Assembly (NCBI GenBank): GCA_963822435.1
Contig: CAWGHN010000003.1
Coordinates: 682,001 to 746,000, forward strand
Length of the DNA: 64,000 bases
Direction: 5' to 3'
From: JAUYQR01 sp963822435
GTDB taxonomy: Bacteria > Pseudomonadota > Alphaproteobacteria > Rhodobacterales > Rhodobacteraceae
The notes under the pieces are model-generated. The model was not told the origin of the DNA and did not search any database. It saw only the letters and a list, made by a program, of their open reading frames with translations. Within the stretch, counting starts at the first letter, position 1, and every line of letters starts with the position of its first letter. Positions 41,574 to 50,783 of this stretch are shown one piece after another. A program made the translations under genes and the position numbers.

Positions 41574-42548
41574 TCAGGTGTACAGGTGGGGTCGGGCGGC
41601 AAGGGACAGCGGCACCTTCGATCCGGTGTGCAGTGCGGTGACGACCTGTTCTGCAACAGCCGTTGCAACATAGCCGTCCCAGGCCGAGGCGCCGACCGGC
41701 ACCCCCGAGGCGACCGATTGCACCCAAGCCCGCATCTGGATGCGGTAGGCATCGGCAAAACGCGGCACCCAGTTGGCGGGAAAGCCGTGCCCGTGCTGGC
41801 GCGCACGGTTGGTCAGAGTGACGGTGGGCGCGGCCATTTCCACCGTGCCGTCGCGCCCGACAAGCTGGGCGTGGACGTGGTAGCCGTAGGCCGCGTTCAT
41901 GAAAACCTCGGTCGATACGATCTGGCCGGTGTCGGTCTCTAGCGTGATCATCAGGGGGTCGCCGCCCGGTGCAGCAAGGACGGTGGCCGTGGCAAGGTCA
42001 GACCCCAGAAGCCAGCGGCTGATGTCGATTTCGTGGACGAAGGAATTGGTCACCGCCATCGGGCCGGTGAACCAGTCCGGGGCGGCGGCGTTGCGGTGGA
42101 TGTTGTGCAGCAGGACCGGCGCGCCGATGCCCCCCGCCAGCAAGACCGCCCGCATGTCCGCATAGGCCGGATCAAAGCGGCGCATGTAGCCGATCTGCAA
42201 AAGCCGCCTGCCGCCTGCCACTTCGGCATCGACGGTCCGCAGCGCCTGGGCAGCCGTAGCCGCCAGCGGCTTTTCGCACAGCGCGGGCTTTCGCTGGGCG
42301 ATGCAGGCGAGGGCCAGCCCGGCATGGGTAGCATCAGGCGAGGCGATGACCACCGCCTTTACCTCTGGTGCCGCGATCAGGGCCATCGGGTCGGAAAACA
42401 CCCGCACTCCGGCTGCCAGTGCCCGCGCCCGATCGGCATCGGCATCGCAGACCGCCACAACCTGTGCGCCGCCCGTTTCCTCGCGCAGAAGGCGCAGATG
42501 TTCCGCCCCCATCACGCCAAGGCCGATGACCCCGACCGCCAGTGTCAT
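41574..42548 (-). CDS. Gfo/Idh/MocA oxidoreductase, inositol dehydrogenase-like
   Basis: A 324-aa NAD(P)-dependent dehydrogenase: Rossmann GLGVMG, cofactor motif LCEKPLA, and IGYMRRFDPAYADM plus SFVHEIDISRWLLG, the latter two typical of inositol 2-dehydrogenase-like proteins (catalytic Asp/His in HEID). It overlaps the next dehydrogenase gene by 4 bases. One of three family members in this locus; each may oxidise a different inositol isomer or derivative. Confidence 0.87.
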   Translation of the reverse strand: MTLAVGVIGLGVMGAEHLRLLREETGGAQVVAVCDADADRARALAAGVRVFSDPMALIAAPEVKAVVIASPDATHAGLALACIAQRKPALCEKPLAATAAQALRTVDAEVAGGRRLLQIGYMRRFDPAYADMRAVLLAGGIGAPVLLHNIHRNAAAPDWFTGPMAVTNSFVHEIDISRWLLGSDLATATVLAAPGGDPLMITLETDTGQIVSTEVFMNAAYGYHVHAQLVGRDGTVEMAAPTVTLTNRARQHGHGFPANWVPRFADAYRIQMRAWVQSVASGVPVGASAWDGYVATAVAEQVVTALHTGSKVPLSLAARPHLYT

Positions 42549-43663
42549 TTCACGTCGATCCAGCGTTCTTCGCGGCTGCTGGTCTGGATGGTTTCGACCA
42601 GCGTCTGGATGCGCAGGCCCTTGCGGAAGTTGAAGGGTTCCGGCGCCTTGCCCGCGATGGCGTTGATGTAGCCCGCGACCTCGATCGCCTTCAGGTCATT
42701 GAAGCCGATCTGGTGGCCCGCCGCGACACAGAACAGGCCGTAAGGCGCGTGGTCGGGGCTGGCCTCGATCCGCCGGAAGCCCTGACGGCCCTTGGCATCG
42801 GCGGTCGAGAAAAAGTTGATGACGTTGAAATGTTCCTGGCTGAAGGCCAAGGCGCCCTTGGTGCCGTAGACCTCGAAGTCGTGCTGCATCTTGCGGCCCG
42901 TGGCGATCCAGTTGCCCTCGATGCTGCCGGTGGCACCATTGTCAAAGCGCAGGAAGGCGCGGCCCACGTCATCGACCGTTACCGCCTTGCGCCCGCCGCG
43001 CCCGTCGGGACGCTCGGCGATCATCGTCACAAGATCGCCCATCACGCGGGTGATCGGGCCACACAGAAACTCGGCCGTTGCCAGCGCGTGGCTGCCGATG
43101 TCGGCCAAGGCGCCACCGCCTGCGGGATCGTGGCGGAAGGTGTAGCTGCCCGAAGGATCGGCCATGTAGTCTTCGCAGTGGATGCCGCGATAGCCGCGGA
43201 TCTCGCCCAGCTCGCCGCCCGCGATCATGTCGCGGGCAAGGGCCAGCATCGGGTTGCAGAGGTAGTTGAAGCCGACTTGCGTTTTCACGCCCTTGGCCTC
43301 GGCGGCCAGAGTCATGTCAAGCGCATCGCCCGCCAAAGGGGCCAGCGGCTTTTCGCAATAGACGTGCTTGCCTGCGTTGATGGCGGCCAGCGACATTTCC
43401 TTGTGCAGCGCGTTGGGCGCGGTAATCGACACAAGGTCGATCTCGGGGTTGGCCATGATGGTGCGCCAATCGCTGGTCGCATGGGCAAAGCCAAGCGTCT
43501 GGCGCGCGCGTTCGGCGGCCTCATCCGTGATGTCGGCCACGGTGTGCAGTTCAAGGTCGAACGGCAGTTCAAAGACGCGGGGAGCAGAGGCAAAGCCGAA
43601 GACATGGGCCTTGCCCATGAAGCCTGTGCCGATCAGGCCGATGCGCAGTTTGGGTTTGGTCAT
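42545..43663 (-). CDS. Gfo/Idh/MocA oxidoreductase, long form
   Basis: A 372-aa dehydrogenase: Rossmann GLIGTGFMGKAHVFGF, cofactor motif YCEKPLAPLAG, and a C-terminal domain with GFNYLCNPML, RGIHCEDYMADP and AGGGALADIGSHALATAEFL (catalytic His). This longer type resembles enzymes acting on scyllo-inositol, inosose or sugar acids. ATGA overlaps connect it to both neighbours. Confidence 0.87.
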   Translation of the reverse strand: MTKPKLRIGLIGTGFMGKAHVFGFASAPRVFELPFDLELHTVADITDEAAERARQTLGFAHATSDWRTIMANPEIDLVSITAPNALHKEMSLAAINAGKHVYCEKPLAPLAGDALDMTLAAEAKGVKTQVGFNYLCNPMLALARDMIAGGELGEIRGYRGIHCEDYMADPSGSYTFRHDPAGGGALADIGSHALATAEFLCGPITRVMGDLVTMIAERPDGRGGRKAVTVDDVGRAFLRFDNGATGSIEGNWIATGRKMQHDFEVYGTKGALAFSQEHFNVINFFSTADAKGRQGFRRIEASPDHAPYGLFCVAAGHQIGFNDLKAIEVAGYINAIAGKAPEPFNFRKGLRIQTLVETIQTSSREERWIDVK

Positions 43664-44640
43664 TTCACAAGATCCTTCGCGCCGCGCGTGACGGCGGCAT
43701 TGACGACAAGCGCCGGATCAAGCCGTCCGGCAAAGAAATCGAGCACGTTCTGCACCGAGGCGACGGCCATGCGTTCGGCCGCCTCGGCCGTCAGTCCCGC
43801 CGTGTGGGGGGTCAGGATCACCTGATCGAAGGCCAGCAGCGGGTGGTCCGGGCTGGGCGGTTCGGCATCGAACACATCAAGCGCTGCGGCGGCGATCTGC
43901 CCGGACCGCAGCGCATCAACCAAGGCCGCTTCATCAACGATCCCACCCCGCGCGGTGTTCACGATGATCGCGCCCCGCTTCATCAGCGCCAGTTCCACCG
44001 CGCCGATGATGGGTTTGTCGGCCTTCGGGATGTGGACCGAGACGACGTCGGCCTCGGCCAAGGCTGCGGCAAGATCATTCGCGCAGGCGATGCTTCCTTC
44101 GGGCCAGCCCTTGCTGGCAAGATAGGGATCATGCGCCGAAATCTTCATGCCGAACGCAGCGGCCATCGTCCCCAGATGCCGTCCGATCCGGCCATAGCCG
44201 ATGATGAGAAGGCTTTTGCCCGACACCTCGCCCTGTTCCAGCCTGTTGCGCCAGCCCCAGGGACCGTTTCGCACGGCGCGGTCGGAACGGATCAACTGCT
44301 TGGCGCAGGCGAGGATCTGCATCATCGCATGTTCGGCCACCGACACCGAATTCACATCGCCCACGATGCACAGGGGAATGCCCCGCGCGTTCAGGGCCGC
44401 CACATCCACCGCGTCATAGCCGACCCCGTGGCGCGACACGATCTGCAACCGTTCCGCCTTGGCCACGCTGGCAGCCGTCATCGGCTGGGTTCGGATCACC
44501 ATACCGTCGGCCTGCGCCAGATGGGGCTGGTAGGAGGCCTCAGAGATCTCTTCGACATGGGTGTAGGTCACACCGTCGGTCGCATCCAGAAGGGCAAGTC
44601 CCGCCGGATGCAGCTTTCCGGCGATAAGGATATGCGGCAT
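43660..44640 (-). CDS. D-isomer 2-hydroxyacid dehydrogenase
   Basis: A 326-aa SerA/hydroxypyruvate-reductase-like enzyme. NAD motif IIGYGRIGRHLG; catalytic Arg in NTARGGIVDE, Glu in DVFDAEPP and His in LTPHTAGL. ATG 44640 follows GGGGGGTTACTG. It reduces a 2-oxo acid or oxidises a 2-hydroxy acid. Paired with an HpcH/HpaI aldolase gene, it may process the aldolase's 2-oxo acid product or substrate. Confidence 0.88.
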   Translation of the reverse strand: MPHILIAGKLHPAGLALLDATDGVTYTHVEEISEASYQPHLAQADGMVIRTQPMTAASVAKAERLQIVSRHGVGYDAVDVAALNARGIPLCIVGDVNSVSVAEHAMMQILACAKQLIRSDRAVRNGPWGWRNRLEQGEVSGKSLLIIGYGRIGRHLGTMAAAFGMKISAHDPYLASKGWPEGSIACANDLAAALAEADVVSVHIPKADKPIIGAVELALMKRGAIIVNTARGGIVDEAALVDALRSGQIAAAALDVFDAEPPSPDHPLLAFDQVILTPHTAGLTAEAAERMAVASVQNVLDFFAGRLDPALVVNAAVTRGAKDLVK

Positions 44641-45449
44641 CAGTAACCCCCCTTTTCCGTCTTTCCGGCCACGCCGTCGGTCAGCTTGCGGAACCCCGCA
44701 ACGGCCGCCCCGGCTGCGGCGGCAAGGAAACGGCTGTCGCCACCCACCGTCGTCATGTTGAAACCCCAGCCGATGGCACGGGCGGCGTAATCCGGCGTGC
44801 CGCAATGCAGGGCGGCGCGGATGCCGTGCGTCTTGCAGGCCGCGACGATGGTTTGCTGAGCGGCGATCATCTCGGGTTCCTCGCGGTCGAAACCGGGGGG
44901 AAGGCGGCCTTGGGTCAGGGACAGCGTCAGGTCGGCGGGGCCGACATAGATGCCATCCAGACCGGGCGTCGCGGCGATGGCGTCAAGGTTCGCCATACCT
45001 TCGGCGGTTTCGATCATCGCGAAGGCCAGCATGTTGTCATTCGCCTCGGTCGCGTAATTGGCTCCGGCGGCAAACGACACGCGCGTCGGGCCAAAGCTGC
45101 GTTGGCCAAGCGGGGGATAGCGCAGATAGCTGACAAAGCGCGCGGCTTCCTCGGCCGAATTGACCATCGGGCAGATGATGCCGTAGGCCCCGGCATCCAG
45201 CGCCTTCATGATGATGCCGGGTTCGTTCCACGGCACGCGGGCCAGCAATGTCGCGCCGCTGGCCCGCATCGCCTGAAACATCGGCAGCACGTTGGAATAA
45301 TCCAGCGCCCCGTGCTGCATGTCGATCGTGATACTGTCAAACCCCTGCGCTGCCATGATCTCGGCGGTGAAGGGGTTGCCGATGCTGCACCAGCCGTTGA
45401 TGGTGGGGCGGCCCTCGGCCCACAGGGCTTTCAGCTTGTTCGGGATCAT
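44640..45449 (-). CDS. HpcH/HpaI-family class II aldolase
   Basis: A 269-aa pyruvate-dependent aldolase. The metal and pyruvate site is in the segments FDSITIDMQHGALDY, LLARVPWNEPG, AMIETAEGMANLDAIAATPGLDGIYVGPADLTLSL. Family members split 2-keto-3-deoxy-sugar acids into pyruvate (or oxaloacetate) plus an aldehyde. The ATG at 45449 overlaps the stop of the aldehyde dehydrogenase gene (ATGA). In this locus it could cleave a 2-oxo acid derived from the inositol ring. Confidence 0.9.
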   Translation of the reverse strand: MIPNKLKALWAEGRPTINGWCSIGNPFTAEIMAAQGFDSITIDMQHGALDYSNVLPMFQAMRASGATLLARVPWNEPGIIMKALDAGAYGIICPMVNSAEEAARFVSYLRYPPLGQRSFGPTRVSFAAGANYATEANDNMLAFAMIETAEGMANLDAIAATPGLDGIYVGPADLTLSLTQGRLPPGFDREEPEMIAAQQTIVAACKTHGIRAALHCGTPDYAARAIGWGFNMTTVGGDSRFLAAAAGAAVAGFRKLTDGVAGKTEKGGY

Positions 45450-46885
45450 GCCCACACCATCTGGCTGGATTTCACGTCAAGGTAATCGCGGATGCCTTCG
45501 ATGCCGCCTTCGCGCCCCATGCCGGAATGGTTGGTGCCGCCGAACGGCGCCTCACTTGCCGCCATCGCGAAGGAGTTGATGCCGACCATGCCCGCCTTCA
45601 GCGCGGCAACCGTGCGCCGCGCGCGGGCGGGGCTGGTGGTGAAGGCATAGGCCGACAGGCCCATGTCGCAGGCATTGGCGCGGGCCAGCGCCTCGTCCTC
45701 GGTGGCAAATCGGGTGATCGCGGCGATGGGGCCGAAGTTTTCCTCGGCCATCACGGCCATATCGTCGGTGCAGCCGGTCAGCACCGTCGGCGCAAAGAAA
45801 TGCCCGGCGTTGAAGCCGGCGGGGCGCGCGCCGCCCGTGGCAAGCGTTGCCCCGGCGGCGACGGCCCCGGCGACGATCTTTTCCATTTCGGCCAGACGGC
45901 CCGCGTTGATCAGGGGGCCCATCCCCACCGAAGGGTCAAGCCCGTCGCCCAGCTTGATCGCGTTTGCCCGTTTCACGAAGCCATCGACAAAGGCGTCGTG
46001 CAGGCTGTCGTGGACATAGAACCGGTCTCCCGTCACGCAAACCTGGCCTGCGTTGGCGAACTTTGTCGACACCGCCACGTTCAGCGCGGCTTCAAGATCA
46101 GCGTCGTCATAGATGATGACCGGGGCATTGCCACCAAGCTCCATCGACACCTTCTTCAGCGTGTCGGCGGCGTCGCGGATCATCTGCTGGCCAACGCGGG
46201 TGGAGCCGGTCAGGGACACCTTGCGCACCGATTTCGCCGCCATCAAGGGTGTGTAAGTAGCCGCAGTCGGCCCGACAACCAGGTTGACCGCGCCGGCGGG
46301 CAGGGAACCCGCGCGGACGCAGTCAACCATCACCATCGCCACACCCGGCGTCTGCGACGACGGGCGGACGATGATGGAACAGCCCGCCGCAAGGGCCGGG
46401 GCAACCTTGCGCGCGATCAGGGCCGCCGGGAAATTCCAGGCGGTGAAGGCGGCGACAATGCCGACGGGTTCGTGATGCACCTCGAACCGGCCACCCGGCA
46501 CGCGGGACTCGACAATCCGGCCGTAGATCCGGCGCGCCTCTTCGGCATACCAGCGGAACTGGTCGATGCTGAGGGCCCATTCCCGGCCCGACTGCGCGAT
46601 CGGCTTGCCGGTTTCAAGACTGATCATCCGCGCAGCTTCATCGGTGCGGCGCAGCATCTCGTCCGCAATCCGGTGCATCGCATCGGCCCGCTCAAAGCCC
46701 GAGGTCGCGGCCCATGCCTTGAGCCCCGAGGCCGCGGCGGCAAGGGCCGCGTCGGTATCGGCGACCGAGGCCACCGGGCACTCGCCCAGCGCCTGTTCGG
46801 TGACGGGGCTGAACACGGGCGCGGTGGCGCCGGTGACGCTGGCGCGCCATTCCCCGGCGATGAAAAGTCCGAAACGGGCATACAT
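45446..46885 (-). CDS. NAD(P)-dependent aldehyde dehydrogenase (SSADH-like)
   Basis: A 479-aa ALDH. Catalytic Cys in FANAGQVCVTGDRF, Glu in VSMELGGNAP, cofactor motif FTAWNFPAALIARK and SLTGSTRVGQ. It is of the succinate-semialdehyde type, not the CoA-acylating methylmalonate-semialdehyde type (IolA/MmsA), whose catalytic region differs. It probably oxidises the aldehyde released by the neighbouring aldolase. Touches the iolG stop. Confidence 0.92.
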   Translation of the reverse strand: MYARFGLFIAGEWRASVTGATAPVFSPVTEQALGECPVASVADTDAALAAAASGLKAWAATSGFERADAMHRIADEMLRRTDEAARMISLETGKPIAQSGREWALSIDQFRWYAEEARRIYGRIVESRVPGGRFEVHHEPVGIVAAFTAWNFPAALIARKVAPALAAGCSIIVRPSSQTPGVAMVMVDCVRAGSLPAGAVNLVVGPTAATYTPLMAAKSVRKVSLTGSTRVGQQMIRDAADTLKKVSMELGGNAPVIIYDDADLEAALNVAVSTKFANAGQVCVTGDRFYVHDSLHDAFVDGFVKRANAIKLGDGLDPSVGMGPLINAGRLAEMEKIVAGAVAAGATLATGGARPAGFNAGHFFAPTVLTGCTDDMAVMAEENFGPIAAITRFATEDEALARANACDMGLSAYAFTTSPARARRTVAALKAGMVGINSFAMAASEAPFGGTNHSGMGREGGIEGIRDYLDVKSSQMVWA

Positions 46886-47892
46886 CAGGCAAACTCCTTC
46901 ACGGCCACGACACGGCCCTCGGCGATGGATGTCAGCGCCGCCTCGGCCAGCACCAGCGCCAGCCGCCCATCCTCGAACCCGACCGAGGGGGCGCGGCCCG
47001 CCTCTACGGCATCGACGAACTCGGATATCTCGGCATCGAAGGCCTCGCGGTAGCGTTCGATGAAGAAGTTCAGCAGCGGCTCGGCGCGGTCGGTGAAATC
47101 GGCGGTGTGCAGCGTCATTTCATGCGCCCGGCGGTTCTCCGACAGCGCCATGCCCTTGGTGCCCAGCGCCTCGACCCGCTGGTCATAGCCATAGACCGCC
47201 TGGCGTGAGTTGGTGATGATCGCCTGCTTGCCGCTGGCGGTCTTCAGAACCACGGTCACGGTGTCGTAATCGCCCAGCGTGTCCATCAATGCCGGATCAA
47301 CAAGGCGGGAGCCGGTGGCGAACACCGTCGTCACCTCCTCGCCCAGAATGAAGCGCGCCATATCAAGATCGTGGATCGTCATGTCGCGCAGGATACCGCC
47401 CGACACGGCGGTGTAAGCGGGCGGCGGCATCCCCGGATCGCGCGAGGTGATGACGACCTGATGCAGATCACCGATCTCTCCCGCTTCGATGGCGCGGCGC
47501 ACGGCGGCGTGGCCGGGATCGAAGCGGCGCACGAAACCAAGCTGGATCGCGACCTTGCTGCCTGCAATGGTCTTTGCACAACGGTTCACGCGCTCAAGGC
47601 TGAGGTCGATGGGCTTTTCGCACAGGACGGGCTTGCCCGCCGCAACGGCCATTTCCAGAAGGTCGGCATGAGTGTCGGTCGCGGTGGCAATCAGCACGGC
47701 GTCGACATCCGGTGATGCCAGGACCGCCTCGACCGAAGCAAACACCGGGGCGCCTGTGCGGGCCGCAACCGCCTGCGCTGCTGGGGCGTGGATGTCGAAA
47801 ACCCCCGCAAGCGTCGCCCTTGGGTGGGCGGCGATGTTTGCGGCGTGCATAACGCCAATGCGCCCGCAGCCGAGCACGGCGATCCGGATCAT
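46885..47892 (-). CDS. iolG: Inositol 2-dehydrogenase
   Basis: Oxidises myo-inositol to 2-keto-myo-inositol (scyllo-inosose) with NAD. 335 aa, the normal IolG length. Rossmann GCGRIG, cofactor motif LCEKPIDLS, IQLGFVRRFDPGH, catalytic MTIHDLDMARFILGEE (Asp/His) and NSRQAVYGYDQRVEALGTKGM are all IolG features. GGGAGGAAAACC precedes the ATG. First gene of the minus-strand catabolic run, divergent from iolD. Confidence 0.93.
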   Translation of the reverse strand: MIRIAVLGCGRIGVMHAANIAAHPRATLAGVFDIHAPAAQAVAARTGAPVFASVEAVLASPDVDAVLIATATDTHADLLEMAVAAGKPVLCEKPIDLSLERVNRCAKTIAGSKVAIQLGFVRRFDPGHAAVRRAIEAGEIGDLHQVVITSRDPGMPPPAYTAVSGGILRDMTIHDLDMARFILGEEVTTVFATGSRLVDPALMDTLGDYDTVTVVLKTASGKQAIITNSRQAVYGYDQRVEALGTKGMALSENRRAHEMTLHTADFTDRAEPLLNFFIERYREAFDAEISEFVDAVEAGRAPSVGFEDGRLALVLAEAALTSIAEGRVVAVKEFA

Positions 47893-48011
47893 GGTTTTCC
47901 TCCCGATTCAGTCTTGCAACAGTGATTGCAATATTCATTGCTAAAAACACCTATTGTCAACATGCAATGCGCGATATTATGGTCACGAGCAAGAATGAGG
48001 GAGGAGAGGCT
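47893..48011. promoter_or_regulatory. iolG/iolD divergent promoter with repeated TTGCAAT elements
   Basis: Contains GATTGCAATATTCATTGC (47924-47941), an inverted pair, and TTGTCAACATGCAATGC (47954-47970). For iolD, TTGTCA (47954) and TATTAT (47975) are plausible -35/-10 boxes with TGCAATGC between them, a good place for a repressor. The same elements occur upstream of the rpiR gene and the XylF-like transporter. Confidence 0.6.
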
Positions 48012-49883
48012 ATGGAACACTCGACGATTCGCCTGACCATGGCGCAGGCGGTGGTGCGCTGGCTGACAGCGCAGTTCACGGAAATCGACGGCCAGCGGGT
48101 GCCGCTGTTCGCGGGTGTCTTCGGCATCTTCGGCCACGGCAACGTCACCTGCCTGTCCGAAGCGCTGGAGGCCGTACAAGACCAGCTTCCCACATGGCGC
48201 GGCCAGAACGAACAGTCGATGGCACTGGCCGCCATCGGCTTTGCCAAAGCGAAACGCCGCCGTCAGATCATGATCGCCACCTCGTCCATCGGGCCGGGGG
48301 CGTTGAACATGGTGACGGCGGCAGGCACCGCCCACGCCAACCGCCTGCCGGTGCTGCTGATCGCGGGCGACACCTTCAACACCCGCCTGCCCGACCCGGT
48401 GCTGCAACAGGTGGAACACTTCAACAACCCGACCGTCACAGTGAACGACGCGTTCAAATCGGTGACCCGCTACTGGGACCGGATCACCCATCCGGCGCAG
48501 ATCCTGCAATCGCTGCCGCAAGCGGTGGCCGCGATGCTTGATCCGGCCGATTGCGGGCCGGCCTTCATCGGGTTGCCGCAGGATACGCAGGAACTGGCCT
48601 TCGACTATCCGGCCGTGTTCTTCGAACCGCATCTCTGGACCATTCCGCGCCCCCGCCCCGACCGCCGCGCCATTGCCGAGGCGGCCGCCCTGCTGAAAAC
48701 CGCGAAGACGCCGCTGATCATTTCGGGCGGTGGCGTGCGCTATTCGGGCGCAGAGGTTGCCCTGTCGAAATTCGCGGCTGACCGCGGCATTCCGGTGGTC
48801 GAGACCATCGCCGGCAAGGGCGCGCTGACGCATCATCACCCGGTTCATGCCGGACCGATCGGCATCATCGGCTCTACCTCGGCCAACGCGCTGGCGGCCG
48901 AGGCGGATGTGATCCTGTCGATCGGCACCCGCCTGCAGGATTTCACCACCGGATCCTGGACCGCTTTTGCCAAGGACGCGCGCTTCATCTCGATCAACGC
49001 GGCACGGTTCGACGCGATAAAGCACCGTGCGCTGGCCGTTGTCGGCGATGCGCTGGAGGGGATCGACGAGCTGGACGCGGCCCTTGGCGCGTGGAAGGCA
49101 CCGGCCGGGCATCTGCCCCACGCCAAGGCGCTGTTTCAGGAGTGGGACGCGCTGCTCGATGACCACCAGACCCCGACCAACGCGCCGATCCCGACCTATG
49201 CCCAGGTCGTCAACGTGGTGAACGCCGCTGCGGGCGAGAAGGACACGCTGATCGCCGCAGCGGGTGGCATCCCCGGCGAGGTGGCCAAGGGCTGGCGCGT
49301 CAAGGCGCCGAACACTTTTGACCTGGAGTTCGGATTTTCCTGCATGGGCTATGAAATTGCCGCCGGATGGGGCTGCGCCATGGCGCAGGACGGCCCCGGC
49401 GCGGTTGGTGGCACGCCCATCGTCATGCTGGGCGACGGCACCTACATGATGATGAATTCCGACATCTATTCGACCGTGCTTTCCGGCCACAAGATGATCG
49501 TCATCGTCTGCGACAACGGCGGCTATGCCGTGATCTCGCGCCTCCAGCAGTTCAAGGGCGTGCCGGGCTTCAACAACCTTCTGAAGGACTGCCGCATCAA
49601 GAACCGCGAGGCGCCGCTGCACGTCGATTTCGTCAAACACGCCGAATCGATGGGGGCCGCAGCGCGCCACTGCGAAAGCCTTGCCGATCTGCAGGCCGCG
49701 ATGGAATGGGCGCAGGGCAACGACCGCACCACCGTCATTTCCATTGTCACCGATGCGCATGCCTGGGTGCCGGGCGACGCCGACTGGGATGTGGGCGTGC
49801 CGGAAATCTCGGACCGTGAAAGCGTGCAGAAGGCCCGCGCCCATCAGGAAGAAATCCGCGCAAAACAGCGTGTTGGAGTGTAA
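48012..49883 (+). CDS. iolD: 3D-(3,5/4)-trihydroxycyclohexane-1,2-dione acylhydrolase
   Basis: The thiamine-diphosphate enzyme that opens the inositol-derived ring to give 5-deoxy-glucuronate. 623 aa, full length. N-terminal WRGQNEQSMALAAIGFAKA with the catalytic Glu region, central domain IISGGGVRYSGAE, and the C-terminal TPP motif LGDGTYMMMNSDIYSTVLSGHKMIVIVCDNGGY. ATG 48012 lies behind GGAGGAGAGG. iolE follows after 6 bases. The product needs IolB for the normal route, which is not seen here. Confidence 0.96.
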   Translation: MEHSTIRLTMAQAVVRWLTAQFTEIDGQRVPLFAGVFGIFGHGNVTCLSEALEAVQDQLPTWRGQNEQSMALAAIGFAKAKRRRQIMIATSSIGPGALNMVTAAGTAHANRLPVLLIAGDTFNTRLPDPVLQQVEHFNNPTVTVNDAFKSVTRYWDRITHPAQILQSLPQAVAAMLDPADCGPAFIGLPQDTQELAFDYPAVFFEPHLWTIPRPRPDRRAIAEAAALLKTAKTPLIISGGGVRYSGAEVALSKFAADRGIPVVETIAGKGALTHHHPVHAGPIGIIGSTSANALAAEADVILSIGTRLQDFTTGSWTAFAKDARFISINAARFDAIKHRALAVVGDALEGIDELDAALGAWKAPAGHLPHAKALFQEWDALLDDHQTPTNAPIPTYAQVVNVVNAAAGEKDTLIAAAGGIPGEVAKGWRVKAPNTFDLEFGFSCMGYEIAAGWGCAMAQDGPGAVGGTPIVMLGDGTYMMMNSDIYSTVLSGHKMIVIVCDNGGYAVISRLQQFKGVPGFNNLLKDCRIKNREAPLHVDFVKHAESMGAAARHCESLADLQAAMEWAQGNDRTTVISIVTDAHAWVPGDADWDVGVPEISDRESVQKARAHQEEIRAKQRVGV

Positions 49884-49889
49884 GGACAA

Positions 49890-50783
49890 ATGAAGGCAAG
49901 ACTTGGCATCGCCCCGATTGCATGGTGGAACGACGATCTCGCGGAACTTTCCGATGACGTGAGCCTGGAGGAATGTCTGCGTCAGGCATCCGTCGCGGGC
50001 TTTACCGGGATGGAAACGGGACGCCGCTTTCCGATGGACATGGCCGAACTTGGCCCGATCCTGTCGAAGTTCGGCATCTCGGTCTGCGGCGGCTGGTTTT
50101 CCGGCCTGCTCTTGGACGGCGACATCGAGGTTGAGAAAGACCGCATCGCGCAGCAGATGGCGTTCTTCAAGGCGGCCAAGGCTCCGTGCATCGTCTATGG
50201 CGAAACCGCGCGGTCGGTGCAGGGGGTGAAGTCCGCGCCCCTCGCCACCAAGCCCAAGCTGACCGAGGCGGAAACCGCCGCCTATGGCCGCAAGATCAGC
50301 GACTTTGCCGATTGGTGCGCGGCCAACGGCATGCCGATCAGCTATCATCACCACATGGCCGCCGCGATCGAGACCGAAGCCGAACTTGACCTGTTCATGA
50401 AGCACTCGACGGTGCCCTTGCTGTTTGACGCAGGTCACATGGCCTTTGCGGGCGGTGACAACCTGCGCGTCATCGACACTCATTGGAAGCGGATCACCCA
50501 TGTCCACACCAAGGACATCCGCCGCGCCGTGGTGGATGGGCTGGACCGCAGCCGCGAGTCGTTCCTTGATGCCGTGGTGAAGGGGGCCTTCACCGTTCCC
50601 GGCGACGGGTCTCTGGATTTCGAGGCCATCGTCAAGGCGCTGGCGGGCAAGGGCTACGAGGGCTGGTTCGTGGTCGAAGCGGAACAGGACCCGAAGGTTT
50701 CGCCGCCACTTGAAATGGCAATCAAGGGCCACAAGGAACTGATGCGCGTCATGGCAGCCGCAGGCTACGAGGTGGTGCAGTGA
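49890..50783 (+). CDS. iolE: myo-inosose-2 dehydratase
   Basis: Removes water from 2-keto-myo-inositol to give 3D-(3,5/4)-trihydroxycyclohexane-1,2-dione, the IolD substrate. 297 aa TIM barrel. Diagnostic start LGIAPIAWWNDDL; metal and catalytic segments include GMETGRRFP, SYHHHMAAAIET, LLFDAGHMAFAGGD, HVHTKDIR and FVVEAEQDP. Its stop overlaps the GTG of the SDR gene (GTGA). Confidence 0.95.
   Translation: MKARLGIAPIAWWNDDLAELSDDVSLEECLRQASVAGFTGMETGRRFPMDMAELGPILSKFGISVCGGWFSGLLLDGDIEVEKDRIAQQMAFFKAAKAPCIVYGETARSVQGVKSAPLATKPKLTEAETAAYGRKISDFADWCAANGMPISYHHHMAAAIETEAELDLFMKHSTVPLLFDAGHMAFAGGDNLRVIDTHWKRITHVHTKDIRRAVVDGLDRSRESFLDAVVKGAFTVPGDGSLDFEAIVKALAGKGYEGWFVVEAEQDPKVSPPLEMAIKGHKELMRVMAAAGYEVVQ

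Noticed and set aside
45527..47053. 508-codon plus-strand open frame
   Set aside because: Antisense to the aldehyde dehydrogenase and iolG genes.
47889..50732. 947-codon open frame on the minus strand
   Set aside because: It is antisense to iolD and iolE, whose products are unmistakable, and its His/Arg/Gly-rich composition is typical of GC-rich shadow frames.
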